DNA of 64,000 nt from Diacronema lutheri (Eukaryota > Haptophyta > Pavlovophyceae > Pavlovales > Pavlovaceae). Location of the stretch: NCBI GenBank assembly GCA_019448385.1, contig JAGTXO010000072.1:62001-126000 (forward strand). Direction: 5' to 3'. The notes beneath the pieces were generated by a model that did no database searches, was not told the origin of the DNA, and saw only the letters and a list, made by a program, of their open reading frames with translations. Below are positions 24,371-33,357 of this stretch, piece by piece. A program made the position numbers and the translations under genes. Position 1 is the stretch's first letter, and each line of letters opens with the position of its first letter.

Positions 24371-24970
24371 GCACCGGACGATCGCGCAGCTGGAGGCCGC
24401 GCTGCGCGAGACGGGCGAGGACGGCGAGCTCGTCGTGCGCGGCGACGCGCGCGCGACGGCGCGCGCGCATCTCAAGGAGGCGTACGGCAGCGAGGCCTTC
24501 CGCAGGCGGCGGATGCGCGCACACTTTGGCACGCAGCGCGCGCTCAAGGCAATGGTCGACGCCTTCGAGGCCAAGTTCGGCCCGCCCGGCCCCTCGTGCC
24601 TGATCGCGATGGGCGGCTGGTCGCGCGGCAGCGTGCACGGCGGCGCGCGCCACCTGCCCGGCATGATGCCGACGATGACGATGACCATCGTCGACGCCTT
24701 CCGCGCGCGCGGGTACGAGATCGGCTTCATCGACGAGAGCTACACGTCCAAGCTCTGCAGCCGGCCGGGCTGCCGTGGCGCGCGCGTCCCTGTCGACTAC
24801 GCCGCGGTGCGCGCGCCACCGTCCGGTCCCGACGGCGCGCGCCGCGCAGTGAGGGCGGTCGGGCTGTGCCACTGCTGCGACACCTTCTTCGATCGCGATT
24901 TCTCGGGGGCGCGCAACATTCACCGGCGCGCGCGCGAGTGGCGCGCGCGCGGCGACTGGGCGGCCGCCGT
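24371..24970 (+). pseudogene. Truncated Fanzor (TnpB-like RuvC nuclease) remnant, C-terminal half
   Basis: An open stretch without its own start reads as the C-terminal half of a Fanzor protein. Visible are AFRRRRMRAHFGTQRA, KFGPPGPSCLIAMGGWSRG, then RuvC-II with IGFIDESYTSKLC (Glu in DES), a zinc ribbon with Cys pairs in LCSRPGC and LCHCC, and RuvC-III with DRDFSGARNI (catalytic Asp). The N-terminal half and RuvC-I are absent: the stretch starts at the stop codon of the preceding [2Fe-2S] gene, and upstream this frame overlaps that gene. After ARNI the frame runs into Pro/Ala low complexity with no family signal. Fanzors are eukaryotic transposon-derived RNA-guided DNA nucleases. This copy should be inactive unless spliced from elsewhere. 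Confidence 0.75.
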
Positions 24971-24975
24971 GTCGC

Positions 24976-25008
<33 letters not shown>

Positions 25009-25473
25009 GCGCGTCGGCGCGCACGCCGCTGCCGCCGCCGCCCGGCGCCGCGCGCGCGACGCGCTCGCAGGCGGCGGCCGCGGCCGCCGCTGCCGCCGCC
25101 CCGGCCGCGCCGCCAGCTGGCGGTGCCGCCGCCGGCGGCGCGGCCGCGCCGCCCCCTTTCCCCACATCGCCACCCCCCCCTTTCTCCCATTGTGAAGCCA
25201 AGCGCGCCGTAGCGCGCGCGCGCAGGCCTCGCAGCCGCGGCCGGCTTTCTACCGGCCGTTGCGCTTGGCTGCGCGCGCGCGCCGTGCGGCGCACTCCACA
25301 CACTGCACGGCACGCACACTGCACACACTCACGAAACCCGCAGAGGAATCTGCACGTGCCACCACCCTGGACGGTCGTTGAGCCCCCAGGGATGCCCTCA
25401 CACAGCCTCCGCCGCGCGGCGGGGTTGAGGCACAACCCCCCCCCCCCCCCCCCCCCCCCCGGGGTTGAGGCAC

Positions 25474-25507
<34 letters not shown>

Positions 25508-25627
25508 ACCCCCCCCCCCACTTAGTGGCGCACCCATACTGGAGGGCTCTGGGCTGAAGGCTCGGAGGGGCTTGAGGGGTCCTACGGCGGCGACGCTCCG
25601 TATGTAGGAAAAGGGCTCTGCTTTCCG
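24971..25627. other. Intergenic region with Pro/Ala-type simple repeats and paired poly-C tracts
   Basis: After the Fanzor remnant come CCG and GCC runs, then a unit GGGGTTGAGGCACAA followed by a C run, present twice in tandem (about 25420-25460 and 25461-25520). The 3' end of the downstream minus-strand monooxygenase lies at 25628. No supported gene. Confidence 0.6.
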
Positions 25628-27049
25628 TCATCCAGTTTTGCGAGTGCCCGTGGGCGCCGCCGCCGCCGCAGCCGGTGGCCCGTTGGGCTGTGGCGACGCG
25701 AACGGCAAAATGCTTCCCGAGCCATGCCGCTCGGCCGGGGCGCCGCGCAGCGCGGCGTCGACCCACGCGCGGTTGAGCGCGACGATCTGCGCAAACGGCG
25801 TCGTCGACTCGCTGAGCAGCGCCTGGACCGGCGGCCGCACGCGCAGCGGCTGTGGGAGAGCGCGCGTGAGCGACGCAGCGAGGCCGCGTGCCGCCTGCGC
25901 CACCGTGTACGGCAGCCGGAGCGGGCCGCGGGGCGGCAGCTGCAGCAGCTGCCAGAGCGCGAGCCCCTCGGGCTGCTGCGCGGCACTGAACGCCTCACCG
26001 ACCGCCTCGACGACGGATTCGCCCGCGGGCGCGCCTCGCCGCAGGAGCGCGTCGAGCGCGAGCACGTCAAGGAGCGCAGAATTTGCGCCCTGGCCGAGCG
26101 TGCCGCCCGTGCTGTGCGCGGCGTCGCCGAGGAGCAGCGCGCGCCCGCGCGGATCGTGGTAGCGGCTGCAGCGTACGGTGGTCGCCTTGGACGGCTGCTG
26201 CGCGCGGAGCTGCGCGAGCGCCGCCAACGTGGGGGCGCCGTATTTGGGCACGTCGGTCGCGATGGCCGCCGCAATCTCGTGGTCGGCGCGGCCGGCAAAG
26301 GGCTCGTCATCGCGCCAGGCGAGGAGGGTGCACAGCTCGTTGCCTCGCTTTGGGATGGAGAAGAGGCTGTACCCCTTGGCGCCCATCGCGTGCACCGCGA
26401 GCGGGTCGAGTCCGGGCGGGCATGGCTGCACGAACACCTTGTACCTGCCCGGAAGGTCGCACACGCTCGCGGCAAAGCCGTCGGCCTGCTCGTGCATCGC
26501 GCCGCGCACGGCCGAGTTGACGCCGTCGGCGCCAATCAGGTCGGTGTAGCCGATCACTTCGCCAAAGGCGGTGGTGCACTGGTGCAGGCGCAGGTCGACG
26601 TTCTGGATCGCCGTGCCGAGGCGCAGCTGCAGCCGCTCGGGCGCGTGGCGCGCTTGCAGCTCGTCGAGCAGTGCGGCCGCGAGCGCGTCGCGCGAGATGA
26701 GCAGCGTCGGGACGGAGCCGGGCTGGTTGGCGCGCAGCTGCAGCGCGCGCGAGCCAAAATGGAGGAAGAACTTGGACGAGAGCACGCCGCGCTGCGCCAC
26801 CGCCTCCCACAGCCCGAAATGCTGCAGCGCCGTCCGGCCGCGCACGTTGATACCGAGCGAGTAGGCGCGCGCGCCGACCGACGACGCAGTCCGCGGGTCG
26901 GGGCGGCGGTCAAAGACGGTCACGCGCGCGTCGGGCCGGCACGAGAGGATGGCGTGCGCGGCGAGCAGGCCGGCCGGTCCCGCGCCGCTGATCACCACAC
27001 CCCCGGACGAGGCCGCGTACGCAAGGCTGAGCAAAAAGTGCGCGGCCAT
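25628..27049 (-). CDS. FAD-dependent monooxygenase (kynurenine 3-monooxygenase-like)
   Basis: A single-exon 473-aa flavoprotein hydroxylase. Near the N-terminus it has the dinucleotide-binding GxGxxG motif in VVISGAGPAGLLAAHAIL followed by an acidic end to strand 2 (VTVFDRRPD). The DG motif is in LIGADGVNSAVRGAM, and the second FAD motif is GRALLLGDAAHS followed by GQGANSALLDV. The layout and the RYHDPRGRALLLGDAAH block resemble kynurenine 3-monooxygenase and related aromatic hydroxylases. The N-terminus MAAHFLLSLAYAASSGG is hydrophobic and could be a weak membrane or signal segment. Pathway context is not available from neighbours. Confidence 0.85.
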   Translation of the reverse strand: MAAHFLLSLAYAASSGGVVISGAGPAGLLAAHAILSCRPDARVTVFDRRPDPRTASSVGARAYSLGINVRGRTALQHFGLWEAVAQRGVLSSKFFLHFGSRALQLRANQPGSVPTLLISRDALAAALLDELQARHAPERLQLRLGTAIQNVDLRLHQCTTAFGEVIGYTDLIGADGVNSAVRGAMHEQADGFAASVCDLPGRYKVFVQPCPPGLDPLAVHAMGAKGYSLFSIPKRGNELCTLLAWRDDEPFAGRADHEIAAAIATDVPKYGAPTLAALAQLRAQQPSKATTVRCSRYHDPRGRALLLGDAAHSTGGTLGQGANSALLDVLALDALLRRGAPAGESVVEAVGEAFSAAQQPEGLALWQLLQLPPRGPLRLPYTVAQAARGLAASLTRALPQPLRVRPPVQALLSESTTPFAQIVALNRAWVDAALRGAPAERHGSGSILPFASPQPNGPPAAAAAAPTGTRKTG

Positions 27050-27282
27050 CGCGTCATGTCACCAAGACGCTTTTTTGGGGGGGGGCGGGCCGCGGGCGAG
27101 GCTGGAGAGCGGCCGCTACCCGCTTGGCTGCGGGCGCTGAAGGGAGGGTGGCCGCAGCCGAGGGCGGCCGAGGGGGCGGCTGCTGCCAACAGGGTGGCTG
27201 CCCCCGAGGTGCGGGGGTATCGACGCGCGCGTGCGTGTACTGTCGTCTGTGATCACGGCGCTAGCACCCCTTTTCGAACAAA

Positions 27283-29793
27283 CTAGACCTCCGGCCAGCC
27301 GGATCGCTCGAGCGCCGCCTCAAGCAGCTGCGCGCAGCGCGGGTGCATGTGCGTGCCATCGAGCTTGAGCTGCGGGTTGAGCTGAGCGCCCTGCCCGCTG
27401 CCGTCGAGCATCGCCTCGTCAAGGCCGTCGAGCCACGCGAGGGCCCTGTCCGTGCGCGCGGCCTCGCACACCTGCGCGCACGCGTGTGCGGAGCCGAGGG
27501 ACGACCGCGGTCGCGAGCACGCGCGCGCAGTCGGCACGGCGCGGCGCGAGCGGCCACCGAGCGCCGCGCGCACGCGCGCGCGCGCGCCGGCGCGCGGGCG
27601 GCCGCGCACATGGGTCTTGAGTATGGCGTTGAACATGAGGACGACGGCGCGCGTCTCGTTGAGGACGGGGGGCACGGCGTGGACCCACAGCCTCTCGAGC
27701 TTGCGAACTCGCACGAGCTTGAGGAGCGCGCGGATGTAGATGGCGATGACGGCGGCCGCGCCTTCGTCGACCGATGCGTACCGCCTGCGCGCCACGCAGA
27801 CGAGCAGCGCCTCGCGGCAGTCGATCTCGCAGAAGATCGAGACGCAGCGCGCGCCAATCGGAAGGGCCTCCGCCGCTTTCCAAAAGTTGGCCCTTGGGAA
27901 GAAGGTGCATTCATCGCGCAGGTGCCACGCCTTGAGGCCCGTCACGAGCAGCGGCACGAGCAGCACGCGCTCGCCGCGCGGCTGCACGAGCCGCCAGCCA
28001 TAGGGCAAGCAATGCGAGTCACCAAGCACGTACAGCCGGCGGTCGTGCGGTGGGATTGGCAGCTGCGATCGCTCGTCGCGCAGCGTCGGCAAGAGCTGCG
28101 CGACGGTGCAGAAGTAGGCGTGCTCGTTGCGCACGAGCGTCAGGTGCAGCTGCCGCCCGCGCCGTGCCGGTTCGATCGCGTTGATGAGCGCGGGCAGCGC
28201 GCGCAGCCTGCCCGTCACAAAGAGGATTTTGGCCGCGGTGAGCAGCAGCCCGAGCAAATCAAGATCAGCCGTCGAATAGCCGCTTGCACTGTCCTCGGAC
28301 GAGGCGGCCGGCGGGAGGGCGGGCGTTGCGAGCGGCCCGCCCATCGGCAGGTCCTCACCTGCGCCAGCCACGAGAGCGGGCGGCGGCGGTGGCACGTCGC
28401 CGCGCGCGTCGGCCACGGACGGCGGCGCGGCCGCGCGCTGCGCGGCTGGCGCACGCGCCGCGTCGTCGAGGAGCTCGGCGAGCTGCTCGACGGTCGGGCC
28501 GTCGGCGCCAACGGAGCGGCCGCGCGCCTGCGGGCTGCGCATGTAGCCGAGGAGCACACCGAGCGCCTCGTCGTACTTGAGCGACAGCTCGAGGACGTGC
28601 GCGAGGTTGAGCGCGTACGACGCGGCCGCACCGGCGGGCGCGTGCATGAGCGCCGCGTGGTACAACCGCTCCGCCTGCTCGAGCAATGACGCCTCCTTGA
28701 CGACCGTGCCGAGGAAGGCGTGCGCCGACGCGGCCGCCGCGCTCGGCGCGAGCTGCTCGAAGAGGTGCGTGCAGCCGTCGTCGGCGGCGACGACCCTGGC
28801 GAGTGCGGCGCGCGTCTTCTTGTCGTCCGGTCGCTTGACGATCAGCCGCAGCTGCACCTTGAGCGCGTCGTGCAGCTGGCCGCACTCGAGCGCAACTGCC
28901 GCGTACTCAGCGAGCGCCTCGGGCTGCTCCGGCTCCTTATCGAGCACCGCCATGAACAAGTCCGCGCCCGCCTTCCGATCGCCCGCGTCGTAGAGCGCGC
29001 GGCCGAGGAGGGTGAGGAGCCGCGACCGCCGGGCCTGCACGCCCTCGCCGCCGATGGCGTCGCCGTCGGGGCAGAGCTCGAGCGCCTCGCGCGCGACGCG
29101 CACGGCGTCGCGCGGCCGGCCGAGCGTCACGTACGCCTCGGCGAGCCGCGCGAGCAGCAGCGGCGTCGTCGGCGCGCTGAGCGCTGTCGAGCGCGCGGCG
29201 TCGCACGCCGCCTCGAGGTGCGCGGCGGCGCTGGCCGTGCGGCCGCAGTGCGCCTCAATCTCGGCGAGGCGCGAGAGGCATGCGCGATGGCGGGGGTTGT
29301 GCTCGAGCACCGCCTCGTACGCAAGCGCGGCCGTGCGGTAGTTCTTCGCCTTGAACGCCGCCTCGCCCTGCGCGAGCAGCGCCTTGGCCTGCGCGCCCGT
29401 CGGCTCCGCGCGCGGCGGCGCGGCCGGCGCGCCGGCCGCGCGCTTCGGAGCGCCGACGGCGACGGCGGGCGCGGTCGACGGCGGGCGTGGCGACGGATGT
29501 TCCGGCAGCCCGGCCGCCGGCCGGACGAACAGGTCCGCGCCAGCCGACACACACGCGGCGAGCGGCGCCGACAGGCGCAGCGGCGCGCCGCGGCCGTCGA
29601 CAAGCGCGAGCTCGGCCGGCCGCAACGCGTGCGCTGCGTGCGCCGTGTTGTACGAGGCGACGAACGCGTCAAGCGCACGGCTAGCTGGTCCACCGTCCGC
29701 CCGGTCGAGCGCGAGCGCGAGCGTGTGCGCCGGCGCGCCGCCAGCGCCGTCCTCGCAGTGCACGAAGACGCGCATTGCCCGTCTGGAAGTCAT
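27283..29793 (-). CDS. TPR protein with N-terminal ubiquitin-like fold and C-terminal SGNH-like domain
   Basis: Two exons (29793-27610 and 27471-27283, both phase 0) give 790 aa; the intron starts GTGCGCGG and ends CGCGCAG. Residues ~7-85 (MRVFVHCEDG to GADLFV) look like a beta-grasp segment. Residues ~135-400 hold TPR-type helices, for example ALLAQGEAAFKAKNYRTAAL and RALYDAGDRKAGADLFMAVL. From ~585 a GDSH block (LYVLGDSHCLPYGW) and, in exon 2, DGTHMHP suggest an SGNH/GDSL-like hydrolase domain with Ser and Asp-x-x-His elements. Such a combination could be an enzyme with a TPR scaffold, but the substrate is unknown. It lies 77 bp downstream of the nucleoside-hydrolase gene on the same strand. 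Confidence 0.7.
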   Translation of the reverse strand: MTSRRAMRVFVHCEDGAGGAPAHTLALALDRADGGPASRALDAFVASYNTAHAAHALRPAELALVDGRGAPLRLSAPLAACVSAGADLFVRPAAGLPEHPSPRPPSTAPAVAVGAPKRAAGAPAAPPRAEPTGAQAKALLAQGEAAFKAKNYRTAALAYEAVLEHNPRHRACLSRLAEIEAHCGRTASAAAHLEAACDAARSTALSAPTTPLLLARLAEAYVTLGRPRDAVRVAREALELCPDGDAIGGEGVQARRSRLLTLLGRALYDAGDRKAGADLFMAVLDKEPEQPEALAEYAAVALECGQLHDALKVQLRLIVKRPDDKKTRAALARVVAADDGCTHLFEQLAPSAAAASAHAFLGTVVKEASLLEQAERLYHAALMHAPAGAAASYALNLAHVLELSLKYDEALGVLLGYMRSPQARGRSVGADGPTVEQLAELLDDAARAPAAQRAAAPPSVADARGDVPPPPPALVAGAGEDLPMGGPLATPALPPAASSEDSASGYSTADLDLLGLLLTAAKILFVTGRLRALPALINAIEPARRGRQLHLTLVRNEHAYFCTVAQLLPTLRDERSQLPIPPHDRRLYVLGDSHCLPYGWRLVQPRGERVLLVPLLVTGLKAWHLRDECTFFPRANFWKAAEALPIGARCVSIFCEIDCREALLVCVARRRYASVDEGAAAVIAIYIRALLKLVRVRKLERLWVHAVPPVLNETRAVVLMFNAILKTHVRGRPRAGARARVRAALGGRSRRAVPTARACSRPRSSLGSAHACAQVCEAARTDRALAWLDGLDEAMLDGSGQGAQLNPQLKLDGTHMHPRCAQLLEAALERSGWPEV

Positions 29794-29870
29794 CGCTAGA
29801 TCGGTCAGTCGCAGACTCTCATCAGTGTGTGACGATGGCGTGCGGCGGCGCCGGCGTGCGAACTGCGCGG

Positions 29871-32800
29871 TCAGGACGGCCGCACGACCGCGGCAGCGTA
29901 CGAGTGAATCACTTCGTTGACCGTCGCGACGGTTGCGAGCTCGATCATGCGCACGATTTGCGCCCGCACAGTGCGATCGTGCGACGCGGCGTACATGACG
30001 TGGAAGGCGTCGAGGGCGGCGACGGTCTCGTCGTACGCGCGCGCCGCGCCGCCGAGCGGAACGACAGCGACGCGCTCAAGCGTCCCGCCCATTGCGCGCC
30101 AGGCGAAGAGCTGCGCGACGCACCACAGCTGATCCGTCAGGCTCGGTCCGGCGAGCACGAGCAGCGACGCGCTCAGCGCGAGGTAGCACGGCGTGTGCGC
30201 GAGCAGCTCGTGCGGCTCGAGGCCCGGATCGGCGCACGCGACATCCAGGTAGACGAGCGGCGGCCGCCCCTCGCGCGCGGCGAACGCGCGCGCCCACACG
30301 TCGAGCGCGCGCGCGCGCTGCTCGGGCGGATCGGCGGTCGACTGGACGACGTACGCGTCAATCTGCTCGACGGGCGCGCCAACCCGCACGTGCGCGCCGA
30401 GTGCGTGTGCGCTGTCCACGCGCGGCAGTGGCAGCCGCCGCGCGCGCGACGCGCGGCCGTGTGCCGGCGGCACACGCCCGGCGCGCGGCCTTTGCGCGCG
30501 CAAGCTCGGCCACACGCCGCTGATGCGGCCGCTGCCGCTGCCACGGCTCCCCTCCGAGCTGCCGACGGCGCCGCGAGCGCCAAAGCGCTCACCGTGACGC
30601 GGCGTCGGTGCGCCTTTCGCGCCGGCGAGGAGGTACGCGAGCCGCTCGAGCTCTGCGCCGCTCAGCTCGACGGGCGCAAGCAGCTGCACCGCCTCGTCGG
30701 CGAGCTGGTCGGGCTCGCGCTCGTGCGCGGAGCCGAAGCCGATGAGCGCGGCGAGCGCCGCCTCCTCGCCCACCGACGAGACGAGCCGGCCGAGCAGCGC
30801 CTGCACGCGCCGGTGCGCGCCGGCGGTCGCGAGGAGGAGCGCGAGCACCAGCGTCCCGTTGAGGACCACAACGGGCGCGACGATTGACGAATCCCATGGC
30901 GTGAGGTCAAAGTCAAAGACGCTCGGCCGCGCGGCGAACGCCCATGTGGCAATTGCGAGCGGCAGCACGTTACCGACGAGTGTGATCGTGCACGCGCGCC
31001 GCACGCCGTCCACGAGCGTGCGCACGCCGAGCCGCCGCCGGCAGAGCGCGCGCACGAGCGTCGCACCTGCCAGCGCGACGCCCGCGTTGGCCGAGGCGGA
31101 GCCGGTGATGATCGTCGCGGCCGTCGGCGTGTTGATCACCGCTGGGCGCGCTGAGTCCACCGTGATGAAGATGCGTAGGATGAAGGCGTGCAGCGCCTGG
31201 TTGAACGCGATGATGGCGAGCAAGACGAGGCCGACCCACAGAGCGACGCGCCGGTGGTGCGCCGTGTCGGCCGGGTGCAGCGCGGCCGAGACCATCTGGA
31301 GGGCGAGCGTGTAGAGCAGCTGCAGCAGCGCGTTCGCCCAGATGAAGTTGCCGCTGCTCAGCTCGGTGCGAAGGTCGACGCTGCCCATCGCGCCGGGCTC
31401 GCGCGGTCCGAGCAGCGCGCGGAACGCCTCGGCGATGAGCAGCGCGACGGCAACGCAGAGCAGCGCGCAGCCGATGACGAGCGCGCTCAGCGTGATGCGC
31501 CCGTTGCGCGAGTGCGCCGCGCGTAGCGCGGCGCGCAGCCGATGCGCCGCGTCGCGCGCGAGCGGCGCGACGAGCTGCGAGCGGCGCAGCGCACGCCCCG
31601 CGCGCATGTCGAGCCAGCACGAGGCGTCGGCGCTTAGCGATGGCGTCAAGTCGGAGACGGGCGAGGCGTCCGCGCTGCGCCGCTTGCCGTCCGCGCGCCG
31701 CGCCTCGGCCGGCGCGGGCGCCATCAGCGCGCCCGCCGCCCGGGAGGGCGCCGCGAGCGGCGCCGAGCCAGGTGGCCGCGGCCCGCCGGCGCTGGCATGT
31801 TCTCCGCTCGATGCGCGCGCGCCGGGGGACGAGCCGACGCACGATTGCTCGTCGGCGGGCAGCTGCGTCGCGCCCAACACGCGCCCGCGCAGGCCGCGGT
31901 CGTAGGCACACTGCGGGCTGGGCGCGACCGGCGCCGATGCGCCGGGCAGCGCGAGCCACGAGCGCCATGGCCTCTGGCGTGATCGCGTGCGCGCGGCCGA
32001 GCTGCCACCGGCGAGCGCGCTCGCGCCCGCGCCGCCGTCACCGTCCGTGGCGCGCGCGCCGACCGTCGCGAGCACGACCTCGTGGTACGTGGCGCGCAGC
32101 AGCCGCGTGACGAAACGCGCGTCGATCGCGTGCTCAACGCCGAGCTGCAGCCGGTGCGCCGCACCGCCGCCGCCCGCCGCGGGCACGCGCAGCGCGCTCG
32201 CGAGGTCGCGCGTCGCCGGGAGCGCCGCCATCAACGCGACCACGTCGTACGGCTTGACGAAGCCGTTGAGGTGCTCGCCGATCGGGTCGTCGGCGCCGAG
32301 GCGCGCGAGGCCGCGCGCCTCGAACTGCGCGCCATCGACGCCGCAAAAGGTCTCAAAGAACCACGGCTTGGAGCAGCGCGCCGGCAGCCCGCCCGCGCAC
32401 AGCCGCCCCCAGAGCGCCTCGAGCCCCTCAAACTGCGAGCGCGCGAGGTAGGCCATCAGCGGGCACGCGGTGCGGATCGCAAACGAGCGCGCGAGCTGCA
32501 TCGGGATGAGCGGCACGGCGATCCGGCTGACGACGGCCATCGGCAGCCCACGCGCAAGGCAGAAGGCGTACGCCTCGCGCGCGGCCGGCAGGTCGAAGAG
32601 GTTGTTGCTGCTCGAGTCGGGCGCCCAGTCGGCCGCGCCGGTCGGCACGGGGTCGGCGGCCGGCGGCAGGCCGTCGACGCGCTCGACGCCGCCCTGGATC
32701 GCCACCTCGCGCACCTTGGCGAGCACCAGCTCGGGCTCGTCACGCGCGAGCTCGGCGAAGTCGGTGAGCGCCGAGATGCACACGAGCGTGAGCGACGCGG

Positions 32801-33155
32801 GCCGCGCGTCCACGAGCAGGCGGCGGAGGAGCACGCGTCCGTCCTCAAGCCGCGCGCGGTCGACGCGCGCAAAGCCCTCGAGCGCAAACTCGTGCGCGCC
32901 GACCGGCACCGCCTGCCCGGCCGAGCCCACGCCGACGGGCACGTGCGCCGCGCCCGCGCGGTCGAGCACGCCGCGCGCAAGCGCCGCGCGGTCGACCACG
33001 TGCGCGCCGCCGCCGTTGGCGACGACGCCGGCGAGCTCGAGCTCGCCCTGCATGTCGAGCATCGCGAGCACGAGCAGCGCCTTCACGTCGTCCGGGTCGG
33101 GCCCCGCGTCGCAGATGACCACGAAGCGCTCGCGCGCGCGCATGCGCTCCAGCAT
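29871..33155 (-). CDS. Nucleoside hydrolase-like / polytopic membrane / TIR-like fusion protein
   Basis: One uninterrupted frame of 1,094 aa. The N-terminus matches the inosine-uridine nucleoside hydrolase family: VVICDAGPDPDDVKALLVLAML carries the Asp-rich metal/ribose site (DxxPDPDD), followed by GVVANGGG and SLTLVCISALTDFAEL. After a low-complexity linker, about six hydrophobic spans lie at residues ~550-780. The last ~165 residues (DAYVVQST, PPLVYLDVACADP, SASLLVLAGPSLTDQLWC) fit the TIR-like pattern of algal and oomycete proteins with WLDKxCID and WCxxEL motifs. The predicted product is an integral membrane protein with a purine/pyrimidine-nucleosidase-like head and a TIR-like tail. Introns in the linkers could divide it into two genes. 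Confidence 0.65.
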   Translation of the reverse strand: MLERMRARERFVVICDAGPDPDDVKALLVLAMLDMQGELELAGVVANGGGAHVVDRAALARGVLDRAGAAHVPVGVGSAGQAVPVGAHEFALEGFARVDRARLEDGRVLLRRLLVDARPASLTLVCISALTDFAELARDEPELVLAKVREVAIQGGVERVDGLPPAADPVPTGAADWAPDSSSNNLFDLPAAREAYAFCLARGLPMAVVSRIAVPLIPMQLARSFAIRTACPLMAYLARSQFEGLEALWGRLCAGGLPARCSKPWFFETFCGVDGAQFEARGLARLGADDPIGEHLNGFVKPYDVVALMAALPATRDLASALRVPAAGGGGAAHRLQLGVEHAIDARFVTRLLRATYHEVVLATVGARATDGDGGAGASALAGGSSAARTRSRQRPWRSWLALPGASAPVAPSPQCAYDRGLRGRVLGATQLPADEQSCVGSSPGARASSGEHASAGGPRPPGSAPLAAPSRAAGALMAPAPAEARRADGKRRSADASPVSDLTPSLSADASCWLDMRAGRALRRSQLVAPLARDAAHRLRAALRAAHSRNGRITLSALVIGCALLCVAVALLIAEAFRALLGPREPGAMGSVDLRTELSSGNFIWANALLQLLYTLALQMVSAALHPADTAHHRRVALWVGLVLLAIIAFNQALHAFILRIFITVDSARPAVINTPTAATIITGSASANAGVALAGATLVRALCRRRLGVRTLVDGVRRACTITLVGNVLPLAIATWAFAARPSVFDFDLTPWDSSIVAPVVVLNGTLVLALLLATAGAHRRVQALLGRLVSSVGEEAALAALIGFGSAHEREPDQLADEAVQLLAPVELSGAELERLAYLLAGAKGAPTPRHGERFGARGAVGSSEGSRGSGSGRISGVWPSLRAQRPRAGRVPPAHGRASRARRLPLPRVDSAHALGAHVRVGAPVEQIDAYVVQSTADPPEQRARALDVWARAFAAREGRPPLVYLDVACADPGLEPHELLAHTPCYLALSASLLVLAGPSLTDQLWCVAQLFAWRAMGGTLERVAVVPLGGAARAYDETVAALDAFHVMYAASHDRTVRAQIVRMIELATVATVNEVIHSYAAAVVRPS

Positions 33156-33357
33156 CGGATGGGTTGCGTGGAGTGACGGGTGCAGGGATGCGCGGAGGCG
33201 GTGCGCGCGCTCGCCTCGCGCGGCCCTGATGACAGCCCGCGACGCCTGGTGGCTAGGACGATCGCTAGGACGATTTCTTCATCCAGTAATCACCAGCTGG
33301 TAATCACCGCTTTTTGTGCGGGTTACCCAACTTTTCCAACGGCGGCCAACGAAATCG
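33156..33357. promoter_or_regulatory. Probable promoter of the nucleoside-hydrolase gene, AT-richer spacer
   Basis: The ~200-bp spacer is distinctly less GC-rich than its neighbours. It contains a direct repeat CTAGGACGAT (about 33254-33273) and two TAATCACC copies near 33287-33308. These may be regulatory, but no known factor site is recognised. Confidence 0.35.
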
